DNA of 64,000 nt, from positions 434,001 through 498,000 of the forward strand of contig NZ_WOFH01000001.1 in NCBI RefSeq assembly GCF_009733595.1. Reading direction: 5' to 3'. This document shows positions 1 through 8,865 of the stretch, one piece after another. Source of the stretch: Actinomadura litoris. Lineage in GTDB: Bacteria; Actinomycetota; Actinomycetes; Streptosporangiales; Streptosporangiaceae. Position 1 is the first letter of the stretch, and every line of letters begins with the position of its first letter. A program made the translations under genes and the position numbers. Below the pieces are notes generated by a model. It worked only from the letters and a program-made list of their open reading frames with translations. It was not told where the DNA came from and did not search any database.

Positions 1-2
1 AA

Positions 3-335
3 CTGTCGACGCAGTCGAGTCCCCAGCCGGGACAGGCGTTGGTGACGGTTCCATTGAAGGCCGGCTCTTTGCCGCCGGGATTGGCGCCGGGCTGGAGGGT
101 CCGAGTCGTGTTCATCGCTGGAAGCCAGGACCAGGCTGCTGCCGGTCCCCCGCAGGGACGTGCATCGACGACCGCGCTGCGGGACGTGGCGGGGGTGATC
201 GATGACGTGGCGGAGCCGGATGCGGAGGGCACCGTGACTGCGTCCCTGCTGGTGGCGGATTCCGAGAGCAGTACGGTGGCGCGACAGGCGGCGGCCGGGC
301 TTGTTGTGCTCGTGGTGACCGAGAGGCAGGGCTGA
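3..335 (+). CDS. SAF-domain protein (CpaB/RcpC-like), C-terminal part
   Basis: This frame is open from the left window edge to the stop at 335, so the gene is 5'-truncated by the window and no start can be chosen. The visible 110 residues contain VTVPLKAGSLPPGLAPGWRV, which matches the core of SAF domains in actinobacterial CpaB/RcpC-like proteins. In Tad pilus systems these periplasmic proteins are thought to help assemble the secretion channel. The gene ends 4 bases before the CpaE-like gene and heads a tightly packed Tad-type operon. Family assignment rests on the short C-terminus plus context. Confidence 0.72.
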   Translation: MSTQSSPQPGQALVTVPLKAGSLPPGLAPGWRVRVVFIAGSQDQAAAGPPQGRASTTALRDVAGVIDDVAEPDAEGTVTASLLVADSESSTVARQAAAGLVVLVVTERQG

Positions 336-339
336 GCCG

Positions 340-1143
340 GTGGCGTTGTACTGCTTGCTCTCGCCGGGAGGGTCGCCTGGGGTGACCACGGCCGCGTTGG
401 GTTTGACGTTGACGTGGCCGGGGCGGGTCTTGCTGGCCGAGTGTGACCCGATGGGCCGCCGGGTGTTGCCGGGCTTCATGGCGGACCGGCTGCGGGGACC
501 GGCGGGGCCGGGGCTGCTCGGTGTCATAGCCGACGCCGATCCGCACGCGCCGATCGCGTTGGAGCAATACGTGGTACCGATCGCTGAGGACGGGCGAGTG
601 GAGCTGCTGCACGGCGTCCGTGATCCTCGGCACGGAGTTCGTCTGGGGCCCTTGTCGAACCGGCTGGCCCATGCGTTGAGGGCTCGGAATGGGGACGTGG
701 TCGCCGATCTTGGCCGGGTCGGGGGTACCGACACCCCCTACGGGCTGTTGGAGGCGGCGGACGCGGTGGTCATGGTGCTTAGCGGGGCCTTGGCGCAGGT
801 GGACGCGGCCGCTCCACGGTTGGAGTTGCTGCGGGGGTTGGTGCCCGAACGGGTGCCGTTCGGGTTGTGCCTGGTCGCGGACGGTGCCTACAGCGCAGCC
901 GAGGTAGAGCGAGCGTTGGGGGTCCCGGTGCTGGCGGAGGTGCCGTACGCACCCGAGCATGCTCGGGTGCTGTCGGACGGGGCGCGCCCACGACTGACCT
1001 TCAAAACCTCGTTGTTGGTGCGGTCGCTAGGGGGATTGGGCCGACGCCTGCGTGCGGCCGTCAGCAGCTCGGAGATGGTGGAGGACGTCGAGGGGGATGC
1101 GACGCATTCGAGGGCCGCGACGACGATAGGCACCTCCCGGTGA
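340..1143 (+). CDS. CpaE/TadZ-like P-loop protein (MinD/ParA superfamily)
   Basis: A 267-residue protein starting at GTG 340. The N-terminus carries a ParA-type nucleotide-loop position, LLSPGGSPGVTTAALGL, followed by the expected VLLAECDPMG strand that normally holds the switch aspartate. The loop lacks the usual lysine (GVTT instead of GKTT), as happens in some TadZ proteins that work as localisation factors rather than strong ATPases. It sits between the SAF-domain gene and the TadA ATPase and overlaps the latter by 4 bases (GTGA). The likely role is placing the Tad machine at the membrane. ATPase activity is doubtful without the lysine. Confidence 0.75.
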   Translation: MALYCLLSPGGSPGVTTAALGLTLTWPGRVLLAECDPMGRRVLPGFMADRLRGPAGPGLLGVIADADPHAPIALEQYVVPIAEDGRVELLHGVRDPRHGVRLGPLSNRLAHALRARNGDVVADLGRVGGTDTPYGLLEAADAVVMVLSGALAQVDAAAPRLELLRGLVPERVPFGLCLVADGAYSAAEVERALGVPVLAEVPYAPEHARVLSDGARPRLTFKTSLLVRSLGGLGRRLRAAVSSSEMVEDVEGDATHSRAATTIGTSR

Positions 1144-2519
1144 TCGCGCGGGGAGGGGCGCCGGTGGGACCAGCCGGTTACGGCCACGCGGCCTCAGGCG
1201 CTCCGGGCTCAAGGCCACTCGAGCCGATCAGCACGGCTACAGACGTGTGGGCGGCGGTTCGTGAGGTGTCCGCGCAGCTTGTGGACGTCCTCGGTGATGA
1301 TGTGGATCGGGTGCGGGCGCGGCAGCTGATCGATGCGCAGGTGCAGGCGTGGTCGCATGGGCTGCTGGCGTCCGGTCGGGTGGTGTCGGCGGAGGTGCTG
1401 CGCCAGGTCGCCCGCCTGGTATTCGATCGGCGGTTCGGGCTGGGGCCGTTGCAGCCCTATCTGGAGCGCTCCGATGTGGAGAACATCGTCGTCAACGGCT
1501 GCGAGCAGACCTGGGTCAGCTACACCGACGGCACCAAGCAACCCGGCCCACCGGTCGCCGAAACCGATGAGGACCTCATCGAGTGGGTGCAGTTGCTGGC
1601 GCGCCGCGGGAACACCGGCCGGGAGTTCTCCCACGCCTCACCCCTGCTGGACGTCGCACTCTCCGATGGCGTCCGGCTGGCCGTGGTCGGCTGGGTATCC
1701 CGGCGCCCGCACCTGGCGATCCGGGTGCACCGGCTGGTCGACGTCACCTTGCGTCAGCTCACCGACCTGGGCACCCTGACCCGACCGCTGGAGGCTTTTC
1801 TGGCGGCGGCGATCCGGGCTCGCCGCAACCTCATCGTGTGCGGGGAGGTCAACACCGGCAAGACGACACTGGTGCGCGCCTTGGCCAACGAAATTCCGGC
1901 CCAGGAGCGGGTCATCACCTTGGAGAGCGACTTCGAGTTGTTCCTGGACGACCCGCGGCTGGCGCACCGGCACCACGACGTGGTCGCCCTGGAGGCCCGC
2001 CACGCCAACGCCGAAGGCGCGGGCGAGGTCCGCCTGCAAGACCTGGTACCGGCATGCCTGCGGCTCAATCCCGACCGGGTGATCGTGGGCGAGGCGCGGC
2101 ACGGGGAGCTGGCGCCGATGTTGGAGGTCATGTACTCCGGCGCACGCGGCTCGATGTGCACCCTGCACGTCCACCGACCCGAACACGTGTTCAGCCGCGT
2201 CGTCCAACTCGGCCGACGCGCCGACCTCGGCCTCGACGCCGACGACGTCCACCTGATGTTCGGTCTCGCCGAACCCCTGATCGTCTACCTGGAACGCGAC
2301 CAGACCAGCAACCAACGGTACGTGTCACAGGTGATGGAAATCGGACCACCAGCGGACTCGGCCGAACCGACCCGCAATCACATCTTCACCCCTGGGCCCG
2401 ACGGCCGCGCCACTCCGGCCGGTGGCCATATTGGCACCGCTTTGCTGGACGAGTTGGCTGCGCAAGGTTTCGACCCCGCTCTACTTGCCACGAGCCCGGC
2501 ACGTGAGGACTGGTTGTAA
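1140..2519 (+). CDS. tadA: TadA/CpaF-family secretion ATPase
   Basis: A hexameric ATPase expected to power pilus assembly or secretion at the cytoplasmic face of the membrane. Starting at GTG 1140, which overlaps the upstream stop, gives 459 residues. The frame stays open further upstream, but that part overlaps the CpaE-like gene. Key motifs are Walker A (CGEVNTGKTTLVRAL, about residue 235), a conserved FxxNTGKTT-type loop and the Walker B region (NPDRVIVGEARHGE). An N-terminal segment resembles the CpaF N0/N1 domains (ENIVVNG). Its stop overlaps the TadB start by one base, so the two are translationally coupled. Confidence 0.92.
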   Translation: MIARGGAPVGPAGYGHAASGAPGSRPLEPISTATDVWAAVREVSAQLVDVLGDDVDRVRARQLIDAQVQAWSHGLLASGRVVSAEVLRQVARLVFDRRFGLGPLQPYLERSDVENIVVNGCEQTWVSYTDGTKQPGPPVAETDEDLIEWVQLLARRGNTGREFSHASPLLDVALSDGVRLAVVGWVSRRPHLAIRVHRLVDVTLRQLTDLGTLTRPLEAFLAAAIRARRNLIVCGEVNTGKTTLVRALANEIPAQERVITLESDFELFLDDPRLAHRHHDVVALEARHANAEGAGEVRLQDLVPACLRLNPDRVIVGEARHGELAPMLEVMYSGARGSMCTLHVHRPEHVFSRVVQLGRRADLGLDADDVHLMFGLAEPLIVYLERDQTSNQRYVSQVMEIGPPADSAEPTRNHIFTPGPDGRATPAGGHIGTALLDELAAQGFDPALLATSPAREDWL

Positions 2520-3400
2520 TGGCGCTGCTGGCTGCTTTCGCCGGTCTGTGCGCCGCCGGAGCCGTCGCCGCCCTTGTGGCTGGGGTACGAGGGACCGTGC
2601 CCGGTGCCCAGGTCGGGCGTCCGCCATCCCGCTTGCAGATGCTGGTACGGTCTCCGGCGTGGCCGAATCGCCGCAACCGATTGCTGGCAGGCACGGGCGC
2701 CGGTTTGCTCGTGCTGTTGCTGTCACGGTGGCCGGTCGCCGCACTGGCCATCGGCGCCGCGGTATATGCGTTGCCGCCGATGCTGTCGGGACGAGCACCC
2801 CAGCGCCAGATCGCGCGCTTGGAAGCGTTGGCGCAGTGGGCAAGGCGGCTGGCCGAGATGATCGGTGCCAGCCGCGGTCTGGAGCAGGCTCTGGCCGACA
2901 GCGCCCGTATCGCTCCCGCCGCCATTCGCGGCACTGTGGGGACACTGGCCGCGCGGCTGCGCAACCACGCCAACCCTGAACAGGCGTTGCGGGCGTTTGC
3001 CGAAGAGTTGAACGATCCGGTCGCCGACCTGATCGCTTGTGCTCTGGTGCTGGCCGCCCGCCGGCGCGGTCCCGGCACCCGAGAAGCGTTGAGTCTGCTG
3101 GCCGATGCGGTGGAGCAGGAGGTGATCGTGCGCCGCGCGGTCGAAGCCGAACGGGCTGGATTGCGGACCACTCTGATCGTGATCGTGGTGTCCATCGCCG
3201 CCCTGAGCGCGTTGTTCGTCTCCTCACAGACCCTCTCCGCCCCCTACGGCACCTCGCTCGGCCAAGGCGTGCTCGCCGTGGTCGCCGGGATCTACGCGGG
3301 CGGGTTGTGGTGGATGCGGCGGCTGGCGAGCCTGTCCACCGGCGCCCGGTTCTTCCAACCCACCCCCTCGGCAACCGCCGAGGTCAGGAGGTCGCAGTGA
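2519..3400 (+). CDS. tadB: TadB-like type II secretion F-domain membrane protein
   Basis: A 293-residue inner-membrane platform protein. There are hydrophobic segments at the N-terminus (about residues 3-20 and 60-85) and two near the C-terminus (about 220-240 and 245-265). Between them lies a helical cytoplasmic segment with ASRGLEQAL and a paired RALRAFAEEL region typical of GspF/T2SSF domains. The start ATG overlaps the TadA stop. TadB and TadC together normally form the platform that TadA acts on. The gene ends in a GTGA overlap with tadC, which has a strong AGGTCAGGAGG ribosome site inside the tadB end. Confidence 0.85.
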   Translation: MALLAAFAGLCAAGAVAALVAGVRGTVPGAQVGRPPSRLQMLVRSPAWPNRRNRLLAGTGAGLLVLLLSRWPVAALAIGAAVYALPPMLSGRAPQRQIARLEALAQWARRLAEMIGASRGLEQALADSARIAPAAIRGTVGTLAARLRNHANPEQALRAFAEELNDPVADLIACALVLAARRRGPGTREALSLLADAVEQEVIVRRAVEAERAGLRTTLIVIVVSIAALSALFVSSQTLSAPYGTSLGQGVLAVVAGIYAGGLWWMRRLASLSTGARFFQPTPSATAEVRRSQ

Positions 3401-4308
3401 CTGCGATCGCCGCCCTCGCCGGCTGTCTGACCGCCGTCGGACTCATCCTGCTGGTCTGGGAGCTGCGTCCTCCGCCGCCGAGTTTGGACGCGGCCTTGGC
3501 ACGCATCCGACCTGGACCGCTCCAGCCTTCGTTGTTCGAGGGCGCCTCGCCCTCTGCCGCCCGCTCGGACGCGGAAGCGGGTTTGGGACGATGGCTTGCC
3601 GAGCGGGTCGCACGGCCGACGGGAATGCTCGCGGTCCCCCGGACCGATTTGGCCCTGCTCTCGCGGCCGGTCGAGCGGTTCCTGCTAGACAAGCTCATTC
3701 TCTGCATTGTCGGGCTGACAGCACCCTCGATACTGGGCGCGACGGCGGCGCTAGCGGGACGCCCGCTGTCCTGGACGCTACCCGTCCTTGGCGGCCTGCT
3801 GCTGGCGGTGACCTTGTCGCTGGTCCCGGACTGGGCCGTGCGGACCCACGCTCGTCAGCATCGGCGGGATTTCCGGTACGCCTTCACCGCCTACCTCCAG
3901 CTGGTCGTGCTGGAACGCCAAGCCGGAGCCGCGCTCAACGCTGCGCTGGAAGACCCGGCGAAGATCACCGACGGATGGCCATTCCAGCGCGTCCGCCAAA
4001 CCTTGACCCGGGCCCGGCACGCACAGCAGCAGCCCTGGCACTCCCTGGCCCAGCTCGGTGAGGAGATCGGCGTTCGGGATCTGATCGATCTCGCGCATAC
4101 AGCAGAGATCGCCGGAAGCGAGGGCGCGAAGATGCATGACGTCCTGGTCGCCAAGATCACCTCAATGCGGCACGAGGCGTCCGCCGCCGCACGGGCCGAG
4201 GCCAACTCCCGCACGACCGCCATGTGGGTGCCGACCAGCCTGCTCATGCTCGGCTTCGTGATCCTGGTCGGCTTCCCGTTCTTCTCCAAACTTCTGGCGT
4301 CCGGCTGA
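3397..4308 (+). CDS. tadC: TadC-like type II secretion F-domain membrane protein
   Basis: A 303-residue membrane protein. GTG 3397 was chosen because it overlaps the tadB stop (GTGA) and follows an AGGTCAGGAGG ribosome site; the frame extends further upstream only inside tadB. There is an N-terminal membrane segment, a central pair of hydrophobic segments (about residues 100-145), a T2SSF-type helical domain with a conserved GEEIGVRDLIDLAHTAEIAG stretch, and a C-terminal membrane segment ending LLMLGFVILVGFPFFSKLL. It is expected to partner TadB in the assembly platform. Confidence 0.85.
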   Translation: MTAIAALAGCLTAVGLILLVWELRPPPPSLDAALARIRPGPLQPSLFEGASPSAARSDAEAGLGRWLAERVARPTGMLAVPRTDLALLSRPVERFLLDKLILCIVGLTAPSILGATAALAGRPLSWTLPVLGGLLLAVTLSLVPDWAVRTHARQHRRDFRYAFTAYLQLVVLERQAGAALNAALEDPAKITDGWPFQRVRQTLTRARHAQQQPWHSLAQLGEEIGVRDLIDLAHTAEIAGSEGAKMHDVLVAKITSMRHEASAAARAEANSRTTAMWVPTSLLMLGFVILVGFPFFSKLLASG

Positions 4309-4343
4309 ACGCCCGGACGTCCACACCAACACATCAGGGGACC

Positions 4344-4568
4344 ATGAACTCGCTCAACACCGCGGCGCTCCGCGTCGCACTCGCCATGCAAGACAGAGGC
4401 CGACGCCTCGCCACTGAGTTGCGGGGCCGCCGCGACGCGGGGTCGGGGGTCGTCGAGACGATCATCATCGTGGCCGGTTTCGCCGGGCTGGCGTTCGTCG
4501 TCTACCTGGCCGTGTCCAGCAAGGTGCACGGCTGGATCAACAAGATTCCCGGCGCCAGCGGCCCATGA
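4344..4568 (+). CDS. Small Flp-pilin-like membrane protein
   Basis: A 74-residue protein starting at ATG 4344 after an AGGGG ribosome site. A basic N-terminus of about 30 residues leads into VVETIIIVAGFAGLAFVVYL, a pilin-like hydrophobic helix preceded by a glutamate. This is the layout of class IVb (Flp) pilins and prepilin-like proteins, where the Glu sits just inside the processed helix. The gene lies directly after tadC and before three TadE-like genes, so it is the best candidate for the major pilin. A prepilin peptidase gene was not seen in the window. Confidence 0.65.
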   Translation: MNSLNTAALRVALAMQDRGRRLATELRGRRDAGSGVVETIIIVAGFAGLAFVVYLAVSSKVHGWINKIPGASGP

Positions 4569-4960
4569 ACACGCTCCGACGGGTACGGGGGCGACGCGAT
4601 GATGGGGCCGCGACCGTCGCCATGGCCATCACTTTCCCCGTCGTGGGTCTGCTGTTCCTGGTGCTGGTGCAGGCGGTGATGGTGTCGGTGGCCCGGGACG
4701 TGGCACAGTCGGCCGCTGAAGAGGGACTCCGCATCGCGCGCGCCCGCCAGGGCACCTTTGCAAGAGGGCAAGCCGCCGCGGTGTCTTTCGCCCGCGATGA
4801 GCCTGTCCTGCAAGCGCCCTCGGTCACCGTGTCCGGTACCAACACCATCGCCGTCCGGGTCACCGGGAAGGCGCCGTCATTGTTGCCGGGCGTCACCATC
4901 ACCGTGTCCAAGACGGTGCGCGGTCCTCGTGAACGCTTCACCACCCCGGACTCGGCGTGA
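4565..4960 (+). CDS. TadE-like pseudopilin 1
   Basis: A 131-residue protein whose ATG overlaps the stop of the small pilin gene (ATGA). It has a short basic N-terminus (RRVRGRRDDG), one N-terminal membrane helix (AITFPVVGLLFLVLVQAVMV) and a small extracellular domain with the AARDVAQSAAEEGLR-like helix that follows the membrane segment in TadE proteins. TadE/TadF pseudopilins are minor components of Tad pili. It overlaps the next TadE-like gene by 4 bases. Confidence 0.72.
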   Translation: MNTLRRVRGRRDDGAATVAMAITFPVVGLLFLVLVQAVMVSVARDVAQSAAEEGLRIARARQGTFARGQAAAVSFARDEPVLQAPSVTVSGTNTIAVRVTGKAPSLLPGVTITVSKTVRGPRERFTTPDSA

Positions 4961-5409
4961 ACTGGAGGAAGGGAACATCGGTCCGCGCGGGCGGGACACG
5001 GGATGCGGGCAACGCGGTCGTGGAGACCGCGATCCTCGCGCCGGTGTTCATCGCCTTCCTCGCCGGGCTGCTGGTGGCGATGCGGGTCTCGCACGGCAGC
5101 GCCGTGGTCGCCCAAGCCGCCGCCGACGCCGCACGCCACGCCTCCATCGCCCGCACCGCACACCAAGCCAAAGACGAAGCCAGCACCAGCGCCATGCACA
5201 CCCTGCGAGACCGGGGCCTGCACTGCACACCCTCCGTCCGACTCGATCTGTCCGGCTTCAACCGCCCCGTCGGGCAACCCGCCACAGTCTCCGCGCGAGT
5301 GACCTGCACCATCCAACTCAGCGACGTCGGACTACCGGGGATGCCCGGCGCTCGAACAGTCACCAAAACCCACCGATCACCCATCGACCCCTACCGGGCA
5401 ACACGATGA
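4957..5409 (+). CDS. TadE-like pseudopilin 2
   Basis: A 150-residue protein starting at GTG 4957 in a GTGA overlap with the previous gene. It shows the TadE signature: a GNAVVETAILAPVFIAFLAG membrane helix with a conserved Glu, followed by AAADAARHASIAR. Two cysteines in the C-terminal half (around residues 89 and 113) could form a disulfide outside the cell. It is the second of three consecutive TadE/TadG-like genes and is expected to be a minor pilin or secreted pseudopilin. Confidence 0.75.
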   Translation: MNWRKGTSVRAGGTRDAGNAVVETAILAPVFIAFLAGLLVAMRVSHGSAVVAQAAADAARHASIARTAHQAKDEASTSAMHTLRDRGLHCTPSVRLDLSGFNRPVGQPATVSARVTCTIQLSDVGLPGMPGARTVTKTHRSPIDPYRATR

Positions 5410-5864
5410 CCACCGCTCCACAGTCACCCCGCAGGCGTGGGACGCGGCAGCACCGCGAACGCGGGAGCGTCAGCGTCTTCGCCGTCATCATCACCATGGC
5501 CGTCGTGGTCTTCTTCGGCGCCGTCATCGACTTCGAGCAGGCCCTCGAAGCCCGACAGGACGCCAACACCGTCGCCCAAGAAGCCGCCCGCGCCGCTGCC
5601 GGACGAGTCGACGTCGACCGCGCCTACACAAGCGGCGAACTCATCATGGACCGCCAGTCCGCGATCAGCAGTGCCCGCGCATACCTGAACGCCGGCGGCT
5701 ACAGAGGCGATGTGACCACCGCCGGGTCACGCACCATCCGCGTCCATGTGGCCCTCACCCGACCCGCACTTTTCCTGCCGGTCATCGGAATTACTCACCT
5801 ACACGCGGACGCGGTCGCGACCGCCACCCTGATTACCGGAGTGCGAGGACCTCACCGACCATGA
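5406..5864 (+). CDS. TadE/TadG-like protein 3
   Basis: A 152-residue protein starting at ATG 5406, coupled to the gene before it by an ATGA overlap; longer readings of this frame run backwards through two other genes and are unlikely. A basic, Arg-rich N-terminus is followed by GSVSVFAVIITMAVVVFFGA, a TadG-type membrane helix, then a helix (ARQDANTVAQEAARAAAGR) typical of the Tad-like pilus-assembly family. The remainder is a small extracellular domain. It overlaps the LysM/SARP gene by 4 bases. Confidence 0.72.
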   Translation: MTTAPQSPRRRGTRQHRERGSVSVFAVIITMAVVVFFGAVIDFEQALEARQDANTVAQEAARAAAGRVDVDRAYTSGELIMDRQSAISSARAYLNAGGYRGDVTTAGSRTIRVHVALTRPALFLPVIGITHLHADAVATATLITGVRGPHRP

Positions 5865-8578
5865 CCCAGCTCCCGCGCACCCGCGCCGCCGAAATCTGCC
5901 GAGGAATCGCTGCTCTTCTGCTCGTCATCGTCCTTCTGGTCGGCGTCCCGATAGGCCTGTACGCGGTGGGCGGCTCGCCCCTCCCACACCAAATCCCCTC
6001 GTGGGCCCAGATCACCGCGACGCTGATGGGACCCGACAGCGACCAGCAAGTATTCCTAGCTGCGATCGGGCTGTTGGGTTGGATCGCCTGGGTCCAGTTC
6101 GCCATCGCGGTGGGCACCGAGACCGTCTGCTACCTGGCTGGACGGCCCGCGCGATCGCTGCCCCGCCCGGCTCGGCCATTGCAACTGCTGGCCCGAAATC
6201 TGATCACCACCGCAACCCTCGCCTTCAGCGCCACCGCGACGCTCACCACCACATCCGCATCCGCGCACACCATCGCTACCGCGCCGTCTGCTCCTCACGA
6301 ACCCTCACCCGCCCAGGACACCGCCACGAAGGGCACCGCCGATGGCGACGGCTGGGAACCCTTCCTCGGAGATGGCACGGCTCAGCACACCGAATCCCGC
6401 GAGCCGACCTGGACGACGCGCATCATCCATCGCGGCGACAACCTGTGGACCCTGGCCCGCCGCGCCTACGGATCCGGCACCTACTATTCCAAGATCTTCA
6501 AAGCCAGCCAGCGCCTCGACCAACCCGCAGGTGTGCCAGACCTGACCGACCCCAACCACCTCCACCCAGGTCAACGCGTCCGGCTCCCCCAGATCCGTCA
6601 CAGGTCTGCTCCCTCTTCCGACTCAGCAGCCATCCCACCGGCCAAAGGCCCACGCCCTTCAGCACCGGTGAAGGCTCCAGGCGACGACGTCCCGGCGCGG
6701 CCACGCCCCGCCCCGAAGGAGGCCGCGTCGAGGCAGGTGCCGAATCCCATCGTGGCGCCACCCCGCGCCCCCAGCCCACCAGCACAGACGCCGCACAGAA
6801 CGGACGACCAACAGCCCTCCTCGAGCATCACCCTGCCGTCCGGATCCACCTTCGGCCTCGGTCTGGCCGCCGCGCTCAGCATCGCCGTCGCCGCCACGCG
6901 CCTCCACCGTCGCCGGCGCCACCACCCCGCCGACACCGTCCAAGACACCGCCCCTGCTGAACCGCCCCCGCCGCCGGTCGCCAAGGCCCGCAAGGCCTAC
7001 CTGGACCGGGCCTTCGCCGACCACGACGCCCCGGTGCCCTCCGACGCCGAACTCCTCACCAGCGACCACACCACCCCCGCACCAGAGCACACCACCCTGG
7101 GCACACGCAACGACTCACCAATCCGCCTGCCACTCGCCGGCCTCAGCCTCGGCCTCCACGGCGACGGCGCCCACGCCACCGCCCGCGCCATCACCATCGA
7201 ACTCCTCGGCAAAGCTTCCCGCGACCGCGCACAGCTTCTCCTCCCCCAGCCCGACTTCGATCTGCTCTTTCCTGGTAGCGACCTCACTTCCGCCGCCTCT
7301 ACTCCGCCGGGCTTGACCATCACCCCGACGGTGGCCGCCGCGGTCGCCGAGTTGGAGACCGAGCTCCTACGCCGCGCCCGTCTTCTGGAAATCACCGACC
7401 AACCCGACCTGGCCGCCCTACGGGCCGCCGATCCCGCCGAACCGCTCCCCACCCTGCTCCTGGTCGCCTCGATCCCCGAACACGCCGCCGCCGTCAACAC
7501 CATCGCCCAACTCGGCCACCGCCACGGCATCGGCGCCCTCATCCTCAATCCCTGGTCTCACGGCACCAGCCTGCACCTCACCGAACACGCCACCGTCACC
7601 CACGCCGAAGGACCTCACGCAGACACCCTCACCGGCGCGCACCTTTTCCACCTGACCAGCGACGACGCCCGCGCCATGCTCGCCATTCTGCGCAGCGCCA
7701 CCGGCACCCCACCATCCGAAACCGAGGACGCCCCACCCTCCCCCCGCCCCGCCCAAGACCACGCACCAGTACCCGCCCCGCGCCCGGCCCCCGAACTCCC
7801 AACACCACCGCGACCATCCGGCAACGATCAGCCCCGACCGATCCGACTACAGCTCCTCGGCCCGGTCCAACTGCACACCACCAACGGCCCCATCACCACG
7901 GGCCTACGCCGCAGCGCCCGCGACCTGCTCGCATACCTTGCCCTGCACCCCAACGGCATCACCCGCGCACAAGCCATTTCACACCTATGGCCCGACCACC
8001 CACCCGCCAAGGCAACCAGTGCCTTCAACACCGCCGTCGCCAACATCCGCAAAACCCTGCGTACCGCCACCGGCCTCCGCGAACCCATGTTCCTCATCCA
8101 CACCACCGGGCTCTACCGCCTCGACGCCGTCCTCATCGACGTCGACCTCTGGCACCTCACCACCACCCTCAGCAACGCCAGCCGCGCCACTAACGCCCCT
8201 GACCGCATCGCCGCGCTCACCCCAGCGCCCGACCTCTACACCGGCCACTTCGCCAGCGACCTGACCCACGAATGGGCCGAAACACACCGCGAACACCTAC
8301 GCAGGCGCACCATCGATGCCCTCGCCGACCTCGCCGACCTCCTCCAACACGACCACCCCGAACGAGCCCTCATCACTCTCGAATACGCCATCACCCATGA
8401 CCCCTACGGCGAAAACCTCTACCGCACCATCATGAAACTCCAAACCCACCTCGGACACCCCGACGCCGCCCAACGCACCTACCAACTCCTCGCCAGCCGC
8501 CTCACCGACCTCGACGCCGAACCCGACGATCAAACCCACCAACTCCTCACCGACCTCCAACGCTCCCCCAATCCCTGA
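5861..8578 (+). CDS. Membrane LysM protein fused to a SARP-type (BTAD) domain
   Basis: A 905-residue multidomain protein. Membrane segments lie at about residues 15-38, 63-88 and 110-130. A LysM domain spans about 187-245 (IIHRGDNLWTLARRAYG; HPGQRVRLP). A Pro-rich linker follows, then another membrane helix at about 330-350. The C-terminal 245 residues form an OmpR-like winged helix plus bacterial transcriptional activator (BTAD) domain (IRLQLLGPVQLHTTNG; DPYGENLYRTIMKL). LysM normally binds cell-wall glycan and BTAD occurs in SARP regulators. The fusion closes the Tad operon and could link the envelope to regulation or serve as a scaffold. Whether it binds DNA is unknown. Confidence 0.85.
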   Translation: MTQLPRTRAAEICRGIAALLLVIVLLVGVPIGLYAVGGSPLPHQIPSWAQITATLMGPDSDQQVFLAAIGLLGWIAWVQFAIAVGTETVCYLAGRPARSLPRPARPLQLLARNLITTATLAFSATATLTTTSASAHTIATAPSAPHEPSPAQDTATKGTADGDGWEPFLGDGTAQHTESREPTWTTRIIHRGDNLWTLARRAYGSGTYYSKIFKASQRLDQPAGVPDLTDPNHLHPGQRVRLPQIRHRSAPSSDSAAIPPAKGPRPSAPVKAPGDDVPARPRPAPKEAASRQVPNPIVAPPRAPSPPAQTPHRTDDQQPSSSITLPSGSTFGLGLAAALSIAVAATRLHRRRRHHPADTVQDTAPAEPPPPPVAKARKAYLDRAFADHDAPVPSDAELLTSDHTTPAPEHTTLGTRNDSPIRLPLAGLSLGLHGDGAHATARAITIELLGKASRDRAQLLLPQPDFDLLFPGSDLTSAASTPPGLTITPTVAAAVAELETELLRRARLLEITDQPDLAALRAADPAEPLPTLLLVASIPEHAAAVNTIAQLGHRHGIGALILNPWSHGTSLHLTEHATVTHAEGPHADTLTGAHLFHLTSDDARAMLAILRSATGTPPSETEDAPPSPRPAQDHAPVPAPRPAPELPTPPRPSGNDQPRPIRLQLLGPVQLHTTNGPITTGLRRSARDLLAYLALHPNGITRAQAISHLWPDHPPAKATSAFNTAVANIRKTLRTATGLREPMFLIHTTGLYRLDAVLIDVDLWHLTTTLSNASRATNAPDRIAALTPAPDLYTGHFASDLTHEWAETHREHLRRRTIDALADLADLLQHDHPERALITLEYAITHDPYGENLYRTIMKLQTHLGHPDAAQRTYQLLASRLTDLDAEPDDQTHQLLTDLQRSPNP

Positions 8579-8865
8579 CCAAGGTCGACAAAGCCGCTAT
8601 GCAAAGGTGACAACGGCGAACCGCCAAAACTCTGGGGAACCAGTGCTCCGCCAGGGCACCCCTCCTCGCTTCGCTGGTCGGCGCGCAGCGCGGTTCTGAG
8701 CTGGGCGCTCAACTGGCTTGGGGGGTGGGTGCCCACGGACGATCACGCTGAGCCGCGACCTAAAGCGGTCACTACGCATTGCGGTAGATCGATTGACGCT
8801 CGGTGACTGGGTGGGCAGCCTCAGGGCTGCGGTAAACAAAGCCGCATCTCCCAGAGAGGAACCTG

